Of a stretch of 64,000 bases of DNA, positions 25,411 to 37,350 are shown piece by piece. The stretch comes from Neostapfia colusana (Eukaryota; Streptophyta; Magnoliopsida; Poales; Poaceae). The translations under genes and the position numbers were made by a program. Where the stretch lies: the NCBI GenBank assembly GCA_030760725.1, contig JASWHV010000019.1, positions 37,513,944 to 37,577,943 on the forward strand. Reading direction: 5' to 3'. Position 1 is the first letter of the stretch. Each line of letters begins with the position of its first letter. The notes below the pieces were generated by a model. That model was given only the letters and a program-made list of their open reading frames with translations. It was not told the origin of the DNA and made no database searches.

Positions 25411-26001
25411 TCGGCAGAAATAACCAGGAAGGTGCTGCACCACCTAAATTAGGAAAGGGATCAAGGAGATGGCGTGGCTGATTGGGCACCTGTTCCCTGC
25501 CTCGTGAGCAGGCTGGACGCCCACCTCCTCCCCCTATTTAGCTAGGGGTTGCGCCCCCTCTTTTGGTAGGGTTTTCTTTGATAGGTTTAGCCCTCGTGCA
25601 AACATCCTTTTCTGCAGTTGTGCTCAACGGCCACCTGTGGACAGCCATAGTGAACCCCAATTCGTGAGTAATTGATATTCAGTTTTGCCTACATCTTGTT
25701 CTTGCTTGTTTCTTCGATTGCTCGCAGGAATAGAACCTCGTGTTCAGGTTGATCTTGCCACCTGCACGGTCAATAACCGTTTGGAGTTGGTTCAGCGATT
25801 GCTAAGGCGCCACGACCTGTTCGTTCATAGTCGGATCGCGAGAGTCACCTCCTCTACCAATCGAAATTATCCACCTCACCAAAAGATCGGGCACTCCAGC
25901 TCTATCACTGGGCCCTAGGTCGGGACCCATGGAACCACGTGTCCCTACGCGACCTGCTGACCAGTTGTCTCTCGGGTACCCAGGGTACGTGACCCCGTCA
26001 G
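25411..26001. other. Unassigned sequence, possible solo LTR of another family
   Basis: No protein-coding similarity is evident. The plus strand has a promoter-like stretch (CTATTTAGCTAGGGG near 25535) followed by a leader-like region, and ends CCCCGTCA at the junction with the copia fragment. This is compatible with a short LTR of about 0.57 kb, but I could not fix both ends or find a duplication. Confidence 0.25.
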
Positions 26002-26499
26002 ATGGCACGTCTCGTTTCTACAAACTTAGTATGTCGACTGGGATAGTAGAAACGATAACCCTCACTCTTTTCTAGCCAATAAAATGACACCTTACAGTCG
26101 TATAAATCAACTTACCAATGTTTGGGTTAAATACTCTTGCCTCAATAGAACAACCCCACACATGAAAATAATTAAGCATGGGCTTATGTTCTGTTTACAA
26201 CTCATACGGTGTTTTGACACTAACTTACTAGGTGCTCGATTTAGAATATAAATGGTGGTTTTTAACTCCTCTATCCATAGACCAATCAATAGAGTAGAAT
26301 AACCTAACATACTTCTTAACATGTCCATTGAAGTGTGATTACGGTTTTCTATTATCCTATTCTGTTGAGGCTTGCACGATGTAGAATATTGGGCAACTAT
26401 ACCATTTTTCTGTAAAAACCTTACAAAAGGTTCGGAAATTTGGCCATACGGGGTACGACGACCGTAGTACTCTCCCCCACACTCGGATCTTACTATCAC
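26002..26499 (-). pseudogene. Ty1/copia integrase region, 3' portion (split gene)
   Basis: The minus strand encodes the copia integrase core: RSECGGEYYGR, then FLQKNGIVAQYSTS, PQQNR, MDMLRSMLGYSTLLIGLW and LNRAPSK. Past one or more frameshifts it continues with VWGC, VFNPNIGK and YRFYYPSRHTKFVETRRAI, which ends at about 26002. These are the canonical motifs downstream of the second catalytic Asp region (established for Ty1/copia). The gene continues on the far side of elements D and CACTA (37302-37318 and 61826 onward). Copia usually reads HTPYGQ, QQNG and ERRNRT here, so this copy is decayed. Confidence 0.88.
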
Positions 26500-28166
26500 T
26501 GTGGCGAACCGGAATCCGCTCATCCAGGATCGCAGAGGGTGGTGCCGTACGATGCGACACCCGACAGCACACATCATAAGGATACAATGTATTACATAGA
26601 AAACCAACTGAAACTGTACACACTGGTACAATACTCAGTTACAAACTAGTGGTTATATTACACAGCGGAAGTTTAGTTTGTACAACTCATGCCCGCCTAT
26701 CTAGCAAAAGTCGGTTGCCCAGCCCTAGGGCAACCCACACTAACTGCACTCCTAGGCTCAGCGTGGCGTGTACGGCTCCCACTCAGCTGTAGTCCCCGAC
26801 GGAGGATAACCCTCGCCAGTGGACTCGTAACCCGAGTCCGTGGGTGGCTCCTCCCCTGAAAAACACTTAATCAGCAACCATGAGCATGATGGCTCAACAA
26901 GACTTAACCGACTCACCTAGGCATGAAACTCTACATGTAGTGTACAATGAACATGGGATGGTAAGATTGCAGCAAACGGACACGCCTACAAGTTCATCCT
27001 TAGTTCATCTTTTAGCCACAAGTTAACAGTTCATGAATATGAAATTTAGTGAGCACTATTTGGTGACACACATGTAACAATACAATTATATCATAACAGC
27101 AATATTGAATCATCACATTTCATACATTAGCCTACGTCATGACTCAGTGAACAAGCGGTACTCGTCACCGTGAGGGACGGCGAATCGACTCGATATACAC
27201 CTGCAGGGAGACCCAAAGAACACGTCACGTACGCCCACCCATGGAGCTGCACAGCATGCTCACTCGATGTCCTATGGGACAACCTTTCACCCAACAGCCC
27301 AAACGTCGAACCGGTCGCACCAAAAAGAGCAGGAGGTTGCCTACACGGAGCATCTCGCTATGCCCATTAGCAGATTTCCACCTTGCTGCCCTCAGCCCAC
27401 ACCTATAAATCGGTGCGTTATGCCTCGATGCCCGGAGGTACAGGTTACATCGGTTTATCGGGGCCCATATATCCGATATGCCTTCGGTACGTTCAATACT
27501 TGTTCAGCAGGGCCGCACACGGATCGGTCCTCAATTGACACGGACAGAGCTGCGCACACAAGACTTCCTCTTGCTGCGCCCTAGCCCCTGCCTAGTCTCA
27601 TTGTCATTACTAAAGTGATCTCACATCACTCGAACCAATCCCGTGTGTCCCAAGCCTAAACTCGCGAGTAGATTCCAACTACTCGACTTGTACCGAAGTC
27701 CTATGAATGACTAAGCATAGCATATCTACTCGAGGACTTAGACACTACCCTCACTCTGATGGGAAACATCTGGTTATGCATTTGGGGTTTCATCCACTCT
27801 ACACCTAATGTACATATACATACCTCATACTAAGTATTTAAACAAAGCAAAATTTTGTAAAACGGTTTAATGCAAACCGGGGCTTGCCTTGTTGCTGCTG
27901 GTCAGTGGTTAAAGCTTCGTCCAGAAGAAGGAAGTCGAGCACTTCTGGAGTCTCCTCGCCTTCAGCGACTACACGTTCATGAGACACTACATGTCAATTC
28001 AAATGCAATGTTTCAACTTGAAGAAGTAATTACTATAGCTCTAGCTAGACCTCCCCTTTGGTTCTGAAATTTTTATGGTGGCTTGGTAGGGTCCTAACCA
28101 GAGTCTTGACCAAGTTTCATTTGAAACAAGGTTCATTTGAGCCTTGTAGAAATAAAAACCCATTTG
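26500..28166 (-). repeat. Truncated 3' LTR of element D (U3 portion deleted)
   Basis: It matches the 5' LTR from 35104 downward. About 2197 bp corresponding to 35105-37301 are missing, together with the polypurine tract and the end of pol. The terminal hairpin (26541-26561) and U5 end are present. Confidence 0.9.
26758..27968 (-). CDS. Putative spliced LTR mini-ORF in D 3' LTR (exons 27888-27968 and 26758-26855)
   Basis: Block one follows GTAG and ends CAAG before GCAAGC (GC donor). Block two follows TTTTTCAG and ends with TGA at 26760-26758. The joined frame is open in this copy and in the D 5' LTR copy. The two copies differ at several bases yet both stay open, which fits some past coding constraint but does not prove it. 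Confidence 0.42.
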
Positions 28167-31100
28167 GTTACTCCGAGCTTTCTCATCAATAATTGCCACC
28201 GGATATTCATCATATGTCAAATCCGGTTGCAACTCGCCGATGTCTTCTATGGGAACAGCAGCCGTATGTTTCAGACATTTTCGCAGTTGTGAAACATGGA
28301 AAACGTCGTGAACACCATAAAGAGATGCCGGTAGCTCCAGTCTATACGCCGCTGGTCCACACTTCCCGGTGATAGCATAGGGTCCAATGAAACGGGGAGC
28401 GAGTTTCCCCTTCACGCTGAACCGGTGCATGCCTTTCATCAGCGACACACGGAGGTACACGTGCTCTCCGACGTCAAAGTGCAGTGGTCTACGCCTCTTA
28501 TCAGCATAGCTTTTCTGCCGGGATTGAGCGGCCTTCAAGTTGGCTTGAATCATCCGAACGCGCTCTTCGACGTCGTTCACCACATCAACCCCGAATGTGA
28601 CCCTTTCACCGGATTCGCACCAGTTCAATAGGGTGCGGCATTTGCGACCGTAGAGAGCTTCGTAGGTTGCCATCTTGATACTCGCCTGATAGCTGTTATT
28701 GTACGAGAATTCTGCCAACGGTAGGTGATCATCCCAATTCCTACCGTGGTGTATGGCACACGCTCTCAACATGTCTTCTTGTACTTCATTCACCCTCTCT
28801 GTTTGCCCATCTGTCTGAGGGTGATAGGCGGAGCTCCTAAGCAGCTTAGTACCCAATGCAGTGTGCAACTGCTCCCAAATACGAGACACGAATAATGCAC
28901 CTTGATCTGAGACGATGGTCTTGGGTACCCCGTATAGGCATAGAATCCTCGCTATGTACAGCTCCGCGTACTTGCCGGCATTGTAATGTGTATGCACCGG
29001 GATGAAGTGAGCCGTCTTGGTTAATCTGTCAACAATTACCCAAATGGAATCATGCTTGTTGGACGTCAGGGGTAATCCCACAATGAAATCCATGCTCACA
29101 TCTTCCCATTTCCATGCCGGGATTTTCAGGGGTTGCAGCAGCCCTGATTTTTTCATATGATCAGCTTTCACTCGTCTACACGTATCACACTTGGATACGT
29201 ACTTAGCCACTTCCCGCTTCACCCGTGTCAACCAAAATTTCTTTTTCAAATCTTGGTACATTTTGTTGCTGCCCGGATGAATGGAATATTTAGACAAGTG
29301 AGCTTCATCAAGAATCTTCTTCCTCAGCTCCATATCCCGGGGTACGACTATGCGGTTATTGAACCATAGCGTCCCCTCACCATCCTTCTGGAAACATTTG
29401 ATTTCCCCATTGTTTATCCGTCTCCGGAGATGTGCCATACCCTTATCAGCTTTCTGACCTGCAATAATGTCCTCCCTAATAGTAGGGATGAGGGCAAGGT
29501 TGTAGAGTGATCCATAAGGAACCAAGTACAAACTCGGCTCTTCCTCCTCCACCGGTGTAATGGTGAGGTTATGGACATGTGATTTCTGACTCAGCGCGTC
29601 GGCAACCACATTCGCCTTGCCGGGGTGGTAATGAATCTCAATCTCATAGTATTTGATTAGTTCTAACCACCTCCTTTTCCTTATATTCAGCTCCTTCTGG
29701 GTGAAAATGTACTTCAAGCTCTTGTGGTCGGTGTAGAGATGCACCAAATTCCCCAGGAGATAGTGCCTCCACATTTTCAGCGCCAACACCACAGCAGCAA
29801 GCTCAAGATCATGAGTCGGATAGTGCTGCTCATGGTTTTGAAGTTGGAATGAGCCATATGCGACCACACGTCCTTCCTGCATCAACACGCAGCCGAGCCC
29901 GATACCGGATGCATCACAATACACGTCGAAGGGCTTGGTTGCATCCGGTTGAGCTAAGACTGGGGCTGTTGTGAGATGCTTCACTAATGCTTGGAACGCT
30001 CCTTCACACGTCATGCTCCAAACATATTTTGTTCCCTTTTTCAGCAACTCTGTCATCGGCTTAGCAAACTTGGAGAAGCTTGGAATGAATCTCCGATAGT
30101 ATCCCGCTAAGCCAAGGAAGCTTCTGACTTCATGGACTGAAGTGGGAGCTTTCCATTTCAGCACTTGTTCGATTTTGCTTGGGTCAACCGCAATGCCTTC
30201 TGCTGAGATAATATGTCCCAAAAATGGCACTTGGCTGATCGAAAACTCACATTTGCTGAACTTGGCATATAGCTTATGGTCCCTTAGGCGTTGAAGAACA
30301 ATCCTCAAGTGTTCAGCGTGTTCTGCTTCTGTCTTGGAATAAACCAAGATGTCATCAATGAACACCACCACGAACTTGTCCCGCTCCGGCATGAACACCG
30401 AGTTCATGAGGTACATGAAATGTGCTGGAGCATTAGTGAGACCAAAAGACATGATGAGATATTCATATAAGCCATATCTCGTCGGGAAGGACGTCTTCGG
30501 GATATCCTCCGCCCGGATCATTATCTGATGATATCCAGAGCGAAGGTCCATCATGGAGAACACACTTGCACCCACAAGTTGATCAAACAAAATGTCAATG
30601 AGGGGCAGTGGGTACTTATTCTTGATGGTGACGGCGTTGAGCGGCCGGTAGTCCACACACAGCCTCAAGGTTTCATCCTTCTTCTTCACGAACAGCGCCG
30701 AGCATCCCCAAGGCGAGGAACTCGGCCTAATGAAACCTGTGCTCAACAGATCATTGAGCTGCTCTTTCAGTTCAGCCAGCTCGTTCGGAGCCATTTTGTA
30801 TGGCCTCCGAGAGATAGGAGTAGTCCCGGGTGCAAGCTCGATCTTGAACTCGACATCCCGCTCAGGTGGCATGCCCGGAAGATCATCCGGAAACACGTCG
30901 GGGTATTTCCGGACTACGGGGATGTCTTCTAACTTGAGAGCTTCAGTATTATTAATTTCTGAAACTTCCCGGACTGGATTATCTAATATGAGGGACTGCG
31001 GACGGTGTAGTGGGGAGTTGAGGTGAACCGTCCGTGATAACGTTTCCAGGACAGCGCCATGGCAGCTTAGCCATGACATTCCTAAGATTGCATCAATCTT

Positions 31101-31346
31101 TTGCCCCTCAAGAATAATCATAGTGGTGGGATATATCTTCCGACCTAAGCATAATGGTGCTTTTGGAACCATCATAGTTGCTGAAATCTTTCCTCCCGGT
31201 GAGCAGATCATATAAGAACACTCGGTTGGAAAGGCTTCCAGTTGATGCTTAACCACATATGATGCACTTATAAAGTTGTGGGTTGCACCAGAATCAAATA
31301 ATATGATGATGGCTTGATCATTGAGAGTGAACGTACCCGCCAGCAT
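28041..31346 (-). pseudogene. pol of element D: protease to integrase open, chromodomain replaced by an LTR-derived tail
   Basis: An open frame of 1101 codons starts at 31346. It carries protease DSGATHNF near residue 19, reverse transcriptase with FIDDILVYSK near residue 330, RNase H (YCDASGIGLG), the integrase HHCC module and the DD35E core (MDF, VSDQG, TDGQTERVNE). After DEKARSN the frame crosses a deletion junction at 28166/28167 and reads into LTR sequence for about 41 codons before stopping. The chromodomain seen at this place in A, B and C is absent. A second change replaces the usual SDRG by SDQG beside the second catalytic Asp. Confidence 0.9.
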
Positions 31347-32588
31347 GTTGTCTCCCTCTGGGGCGTCCTCATTGTCGAGGTTGCGAACGTCCCCAGTCCG
31401 CTGACCAACCTTCTTGACTGGAGGTCAGCCTCGAGCACCGCCCTGGAACTGGGCTTGCCCGCTGCTCTGCTGCCCCTGGGGACAGTCCTTCACGAAATGG
31501 ACCGCCTGGCCACACGTGAGACAAGTGTAGCGGGGCGGTCCTCCGCTGATCAGCGGACGGAAACCCGGGGCGCGTTGTGGCGGTGGAAACGCCCGGGGTG
31601 CCATCTGCTGCTGCTGCTGCTTCTGCTGTTGCGGTCGCGGTGGTGGCATCGGCGGTCGGAACGGAGGTGACTGAAAAGAACGACCCCCGAACGGTTGAGG
31701 TCGCGCCGGTGGATGCCACTGCTGTCCAGATGGTGTCCGATACACCATGCGGTACTTTTAGGGAGCGCCACCCCCACTGCTGGGTGGAGTGCTGCGCTTC
31801 CGCTGCTCAGCCGCCAGTTCTCGCTGAGCGTCTTCTTGCATGATCGCGGCATTGACGAGGTCGTTGAAGGTGCCATGATTCCATTGAACGAGATGCTCTT
31901 CATCTCGAAGTGTAACCCCCGATAGAAGTGCTCCCGTTTCTTCTCCTCGTTGGATACGTAGTCCGACGCATATTGCGCCAGATGGTTGAAGGCACGGGAG
32001 TAGTCATGGGCACTCCTCCCGCCCTGCTTCAGCTCCAAGAATTCTTGGAACTTCCTCTTCATTATCCCGGGAGGCATATGATAGGCGTGGAACGCCTCCT
32101 GGAATTCTTCCCACTCCACAGCATGACCAGCCGGATGTGAGGCGACATAATTCGCCCATCATGCACCAGCGGCACCGTGAAGCTGCTGCGCCGCGAACAG
32201 AGTCTTCTGCCGCTCCGTACATTGGAGCAGCCTGAACTTGGACTCGATTGTCCGCAGCCAGTTGTCGGCCTCCAGTGGTTCTGCGGCTTCTGTGAACACC
32301 GGAGGGTGCGTACTCATGAAATCCGAGTACGTCACATAATGGGGCTCACGAGGCCCCCTCTCTTGACGCCCCCCCCCCCGCCTGGGACGTATACTGCACT
32401 ATCGTGCGGAGCAGGTCGGTCTGCTCCTCACGACCACCCACCAGTGCCGCTATCAGATCCGCTAGGGTAAGCGGAGGCGGCGGTGGTGGTTGTCGCTGCG
32501 GGGTGCTGTCGTAGGCAGGTGGCTGGGAGTCATCGTCTCCCTTCTGGCTATATTCACCAATCTCATGCGTGGTCCGAGTGCGAACCAT
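31347..32588 (-). pseudogene. gag of element D (frameshifts and nonsense codon)
   Basis: Gag starts at ATG 32588, directly preceded by GCAG. A run of 11 C on the plus strand (32369-32379) shifts the frame. A TGA at 32161-32159 replaces the first Trp of a WWANY-type motif, and a further shift lies near 31900. The CCHC knuckle (CLTCGQAVHFVKDC, about 31533-31492) keeps all four metal ligands. Glutamine-rich and proline-rich linkers surround it. Confidence 0.88.
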
Positions 32589-33656
32589 CTGCAACCATAC
32601 GACAATTGATATCAGTCCCGCAACAAACTTCATGCAGTCCAATAAAATAGGCGTAAACATAATGACATTTGAAATATGCGATGCATCTCGTATGTAGATA
32701 ATGTAATAACTTTGCCAAAGATACCCCATTACCAGACCAAATACAATCTAGTTAAATCCAACTTGATGGACTCCCTCTTTGTAAGTTCATCTCAACTAGG
32801 TTTGGTCACTACGAGACGTTAATATCGCTTTGTCATCACGTATACCACCCTTTTATCTTCAATACGACACAAACATGGTCTCTAGCAAAAGAAACTTGAG
32901 TACGACATATACTCAAATCTTTCACTAGTTGAAGATATCATCTCATGAGTATGTTCTACCCCATTGGAAGTACTTAAACCCCCTACGGCACAACAATCTC
33001 TCAAATGAGTTCAACTGTCATTCCTCTGTCAGAATGACCAGTGCCTACATATCCAAGATTTTGACCTGGTTCTGGGCATTTTCATGACTCAAGTTGAATA
33101 CAAATGTTAAAGTTAACTTCAGTATCTTTCCAACGAGTATTTATTTGCCCTCATATCAGCTCTGGTTAAAAAGTTATGGTAATCCAAAGTTAACAGAATC
33201 TCTGGAAAACTTTCAACAGCACCTCCCTTGGAAGTTGCTGTTTTCTACTCTGGTTTCCACTGAGTTCTGTGCTGAAATTTCAGAAACTTTGAATTAAAAA
33301 GATGTAACAAATCTCCTACCTTTCCAAAGACGTATCATATGATAATTTCAGATTTTTCTACAGGAAGTTATGCTTGAAAATTAGAACAGTCCAGAGAGTG
33401 TTTCAAATCTGTCCTGGTTCTGGACAGTTTACAATCCTCTGGGATTTAAGCCATCTTAAGGTGTAATTCAGCTCTGGAAGTCTCCAACAAAGTTGTGGAG
33501 TGCTTAAACACCTTTCCAGAACTATATCCCACACCTCAATTGGCTACATAATCTGTGAGTTATGCCCTGTCAAAGTTCAGCAAACTTGCTGCCCAAACAG
33601 AGCACTCTGATTTTCAATCCCTTTTTACTACACTGATCTACTATTGAACTTTTCTA
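32589..33656 (-). other. Leader of element D, primer site deleted
   Basis: Noncoding. It shares the degenerate phrase with CTGGAAAG, TCTCATAA-like and CTCCAGA parts with the leaders of B and C. The junction with the LTR at 33656/33657 lacks about 210 bp of LTR end (judged from the 3' LTR) plus the primer binding site. Confidence 0.65.
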
Positions 33657-36600
33657 CCCAGCCCTAGGGCAACCCACACTAGCTGCACTCCTAAGCTCAG
33701 CGCGGCATGTACGGCTCCCACTCAGCTGTGGTCCCCAAAGGAGGGTAACCCTCGCCGGTGGACTCGTAACCCGAGTCCGTGGGTGGCTCCTCCCCTGAAA
33801 AACACTTAAGCAGCAACCATGAGCACGATGGCTCAACAAGACTTAACTGACTCACCTAGGCATGAAACTCTACATGTAGTGTACAATGAACATGGGACGG
33901 TAAGATTGCAGCAAACGGACACGCCTACAAGTTCATCCTTAGTTCATCTTTTAGCCACAAGTTAACAGTTCATGAATATGAAATTTAGTGAGCAATATTT
34001 GGTGGCACACATGTAACAATACAATTATATCATAACAGCAATATTGAATCATCACATTTCATACATTATCCTACGTCACGACTCAGTGAACAAGCAGTAC
34101 TCGTCACCGCGAGGGACGGCGAACCGACTCGATATACACCTGCAGGGAGACCCAAAGAACACATCACATACGCCCACCCGTGGAGCTGCACAGCACGCTC
34201 ACTCGATGTCGTACGGGACAACCTTTCACCCAACAGCCCAAACGTTGAACCGGTCGCACCGAAACAAGTAGGAGGTTCCCTACACAGAGCATCTCGCTAT
34301 GCCCGTTAGCAGATTTCCACCTTGCTGCCCTCAGCCTACACCTATAAATCGGTGCATTATGCCTCGACGCCCGGAGGTACAGGTTACATCGGTTTATCGG
34401 GGTCCATATATCCGATATGCCTTCGGTATGTTCAATACTTGTTCAGCAGGGCCACACACAGATCGGTCCTCAATCGACACGGACAGGGCTGCGCACACAA
34501 GACTTCCTCTTGCTGCGCCCTAGCTCCTGCCTAGTCTCATTTTCATTACTAAAGTGATCTCACATCACTCGAACCAATACCATGTGTCCCAAGCCTAAAC
34601 TCGCGAGTAGATTCCAACTACTCGACTTGTACCAAAGTCCTATGAATGATTAAGCATAGCATGTCTACTCGAGGACTTAGACACTACCCTCACTCTGATG
34701 GGAAACATCTGGTTATGCATTTGGGGTTTCATCCACCCTACACCTAATGTACATATACATACCTCATACTAAGTATGTAAACAAAGCAAAACTTTGTAAA
34801 ACGGCTTAATGCAAACCAGGGCTTGCCTTGTTGCTGCTGGTCAGTGGTTAAAGCTTCGTCCAGAAGAAATAAGTTGAGCACTTTCGGAGTCTCCTCGCCT
34901 TCAGCGACTACACGTTCATGGGATACTACATGTCAATTCAACGCAATGTTTAAACTTGAATAAGTAATTACTATAGCTCTAGCTAGACCTCCCCTTTGGT
35001 TCTGAAATTTTTATGGTGGCTTGGTAGGGTCCTAACCAGAGTCTTGACCAAGTTTCATTTGAAACAAGGTTCATTTGAGCCTTGTACAAATAAAAACCCA
35101 TTTGTTCAATATTAAAGCTTCTAAGGAATTCCAGGGGTTTTCATGGCTCCAACCATTACTTTCTGGAAAGTAGAATTTGATATGGTTGTAATGGAATTGG
35201 TTTCATGTCATTTGAATAATTCTATAGGAAGTTATCCCTAAACAAGATTTGAGAAAATCTGAAAAATGTTTCTGTACATTTTTCTATTTTCTCAGGGCAG
35301 TTCACTTAATCACCCCATTAGGGGGACTAAATGAACTTGTATGAGTCTGAAAATTTTACTGTGACTCAAGGATTTTCCAATGAACCTCCCAGCCAAATTT
35401 CATAATTTTTCATAAAGTAATTCTCCAGATAAAATTCCTAACATTTTGAACTTTAGGGATTTAATTCTGGAAAACTATTAAGTTTCATTATCTGAAATTT
35501 GAATTGCTGGAAAGTACTCAAAATTATGAGTTCAGCAAAATTTGGTTCACTGAATTTGGAGCTTCCTAGCAAAAGTTCTATGTATTTGAAGTTTGGACCA
35601 AATCTGAAAATTCAAATAAAGTTTAAACTGTCGGGTGGGGTCCCCGGCTACGTGTCAGCATCTCAGCTAACCCACACAGGGGTCCGCAGAGTCATCCGTG
35701 TAGTTGCACGGGATCCCAGTGCCACAGCAGATCCGGGGCGCTTTCAGCAGAGACCGACACGCGGGCCCCGCGGGGCTTCTTCAACCTCGCGCTCCCGTGG
35801 CTCCCCGCCGCCCCCTTCGCCGGAGAGCTCGCCGCCAGGCGTCCTGCTGCCCGACCTCTGACAAAACTCACCGCCTGTGCATATTTCGGCCTGGGTAACA
35901 CAGTGGTGCCCTCAACGGAGCTCGGCAACGGCCGGAATAGTGCTCCCGACGGTAACAGCGGCCGGGAGCTCATCGGCGACGTCGAACTCGGTGTCCTCTG
36001 CACCTTTTTCGATGCGGTTTGATTGGGGAGCTCCACTGACACTTGCTGGTAACGGACATGAGCACCGATCCCCGTGAAAACGGCCGCCACTACGACCTCA
36101 CCGGCGAGGTGCCCTGTTTCCAGCCGCCGGGCCAAAATTTTGACAGAACTAAGGCCCTAGCGCATGGAACCGGTTGCTACTTGATCGAGGAGGTGCGCTA
36201 GGTGTTCTAGAGCACGTGTGAGCTATAGATTAACTGGCGGTTGCTTCTGTGCAACAAATTTGGCCATAGACCGGACTCTAACCCTAATACGCTTCGAGGA
36301 AGAAAACCAGAAATTCTTGCGCTACACCGCCGGAACTGGCGCACGGTCTCCTCCCACAGCTTAAGAAAAAGTAAGCGCACCTTTTCCTCTCTGTTGACGG
36401 CACGTGAAACCGTCGGGATCGGCCGGTCACCGGTGATCAGAGGAGGCGGTGTCGAGTTCTTGCGCGGAAACGGGAGAGTAGCTCGGGTGGTGCTCGTTTT
36501 TGCTCGGGAAACAGAAGGAGGGGTGAAACAGCTCGTGTGCTGGCCTCTGAGCCGAGATTTTTCACCTTGAGGTGGAAGTCCGAGTGCTGCTGGCGGTCGG

Positions 36601-37301
36601 GTGCGGTCGCGCTGGCGCTCGCGCGGCTTCGGTCGATGAAAAGATCGCCCGAGGAAAACTTCAGTGTGAAGGCTTCTGACCTGTGGGCCCCTCCCCTCTA
36701 ATCCTCTCTGGATTTTTCCCTCTGTTTTTGCTGAAAATATCCCCAGCTACTCACAATTGAATGTGAGACTTAATCATCAAGTCACAGTTTGAATTTGTTT
36801 TCCCAAATTTGAATTTTTTTTGGCTAAATTTTCTTCACATTTGAACTGAAATTCAAATTCAGTTTTGAATTATTGCAAATTTAGCTCCTGACAAGATGAA
36901 CTCCAATGGGGATGAAAATTTGTGGACTAACTCAGAAAAATGTGCTGAGTTTGAATATGAAGCCAACTTTTGAATCTAAGCTATGAAAGTTGCTGCAATT
37001 TAGATTTACATTCAAATTGGCCTATTTTTCAAATCCCTCCAAAAGTGCCTCAAAAATGTTGGATTTGCATGAAATTTGGCCTGAACCTTCCCAAGACTAT
37101 TTAAGTTCTAGGGGTGAGCTTAACCTCTCATGTTCATGTGTAGAAATCTTACTTTGTGGAAGTTAGGGCTTTCCCCTCTAATCACCCTTTTGATGGAGGT
37201 TACTTGCTCTTCACAAGTATTCACAAGATACCCACAACAAAAGCTGTGGTGTTGTGAGGTGATGAAAAAATTTTGCAAGTCCCTTTTCTTGGGCTTTTAC
37301 A
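33657..37301 (-). repeat. 5' LTR of element D, 3' end deleted (3645 bp remain)
   Basis: It starts TGTAAAAGCCC at 37301 on the minus strand and runs to 33657, inside the U5-side sequence shared with the other LTR near 26713. With the missing piece the full LTR would be close to 3.86 kb, matching the A 3' LTR. Confidence 0.9.
33697..34907 (-). CDS. Putative spliced LTR mini-ORF in D 5' LTR (exons 34827-34907 and 33697-33794)
   Basis: Same architecture as the D 3' LTR copy: GTAG acceptor, CAAG|GCAAGC donor, TTTTTCAG acceptor, and TGA at 33699-33697. The joined frame is open. It differs from the 3' LTR copy by several substitutions, including P/S and T/M changes near the C-terminus. Confidence 0.42.
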
Positions 37302-37318
37302 ATCACGATCTTTAAATT
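37302..37318 (-). pseudogene. 17-bp sliver of the copia integrase gene
   Basis: Between the end of element D and the start of the CACTA lie only ATCAC (D duplication), then GATCTTTAA and ATT (CACTA duplication). On the minus strand this reads in frame as the residues just upstream of the RSECGGEYYG motif, so both insertions hit the same copia codons. Confidence 0.85.
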
Positions 37319-37350
37319 CACTACAGGAATCCCGACAATAGACGATGGCC
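37319..37350 (+). repeat. CACTA terminal inverted repeat, left
   Basis: The first 11 bases CACTACAGGAA match the right end perfectly. Imperfect similarity then continues to GACGATGGC at about base 31. Confidence 0.92.

Larger units (their letters stand above)
26500..37301 (-). mobile_element. Element D: Ty3/gypsy chromovirus, A family, minus strand, with two internal deletions
   Basis: It is bounded by TGTGGCG (26500) and CTTTTACA (37301), the complement of LTR termini CCACA and TGTAAAAG. It is flanked by the perfect 5-bp duplication ATCAC (26495-26499 and 37302-37306). Order on the minus strand: 5' LTR missing its last part (37301-33657), leader, gag, pol, 3' LTR missing its first part (28166-26500). 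One deletion removed the LTR end and the primer site. Another fused pol to the middle of the 3' LTR. It cannot transpose by itself. Confidence 0.95.
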
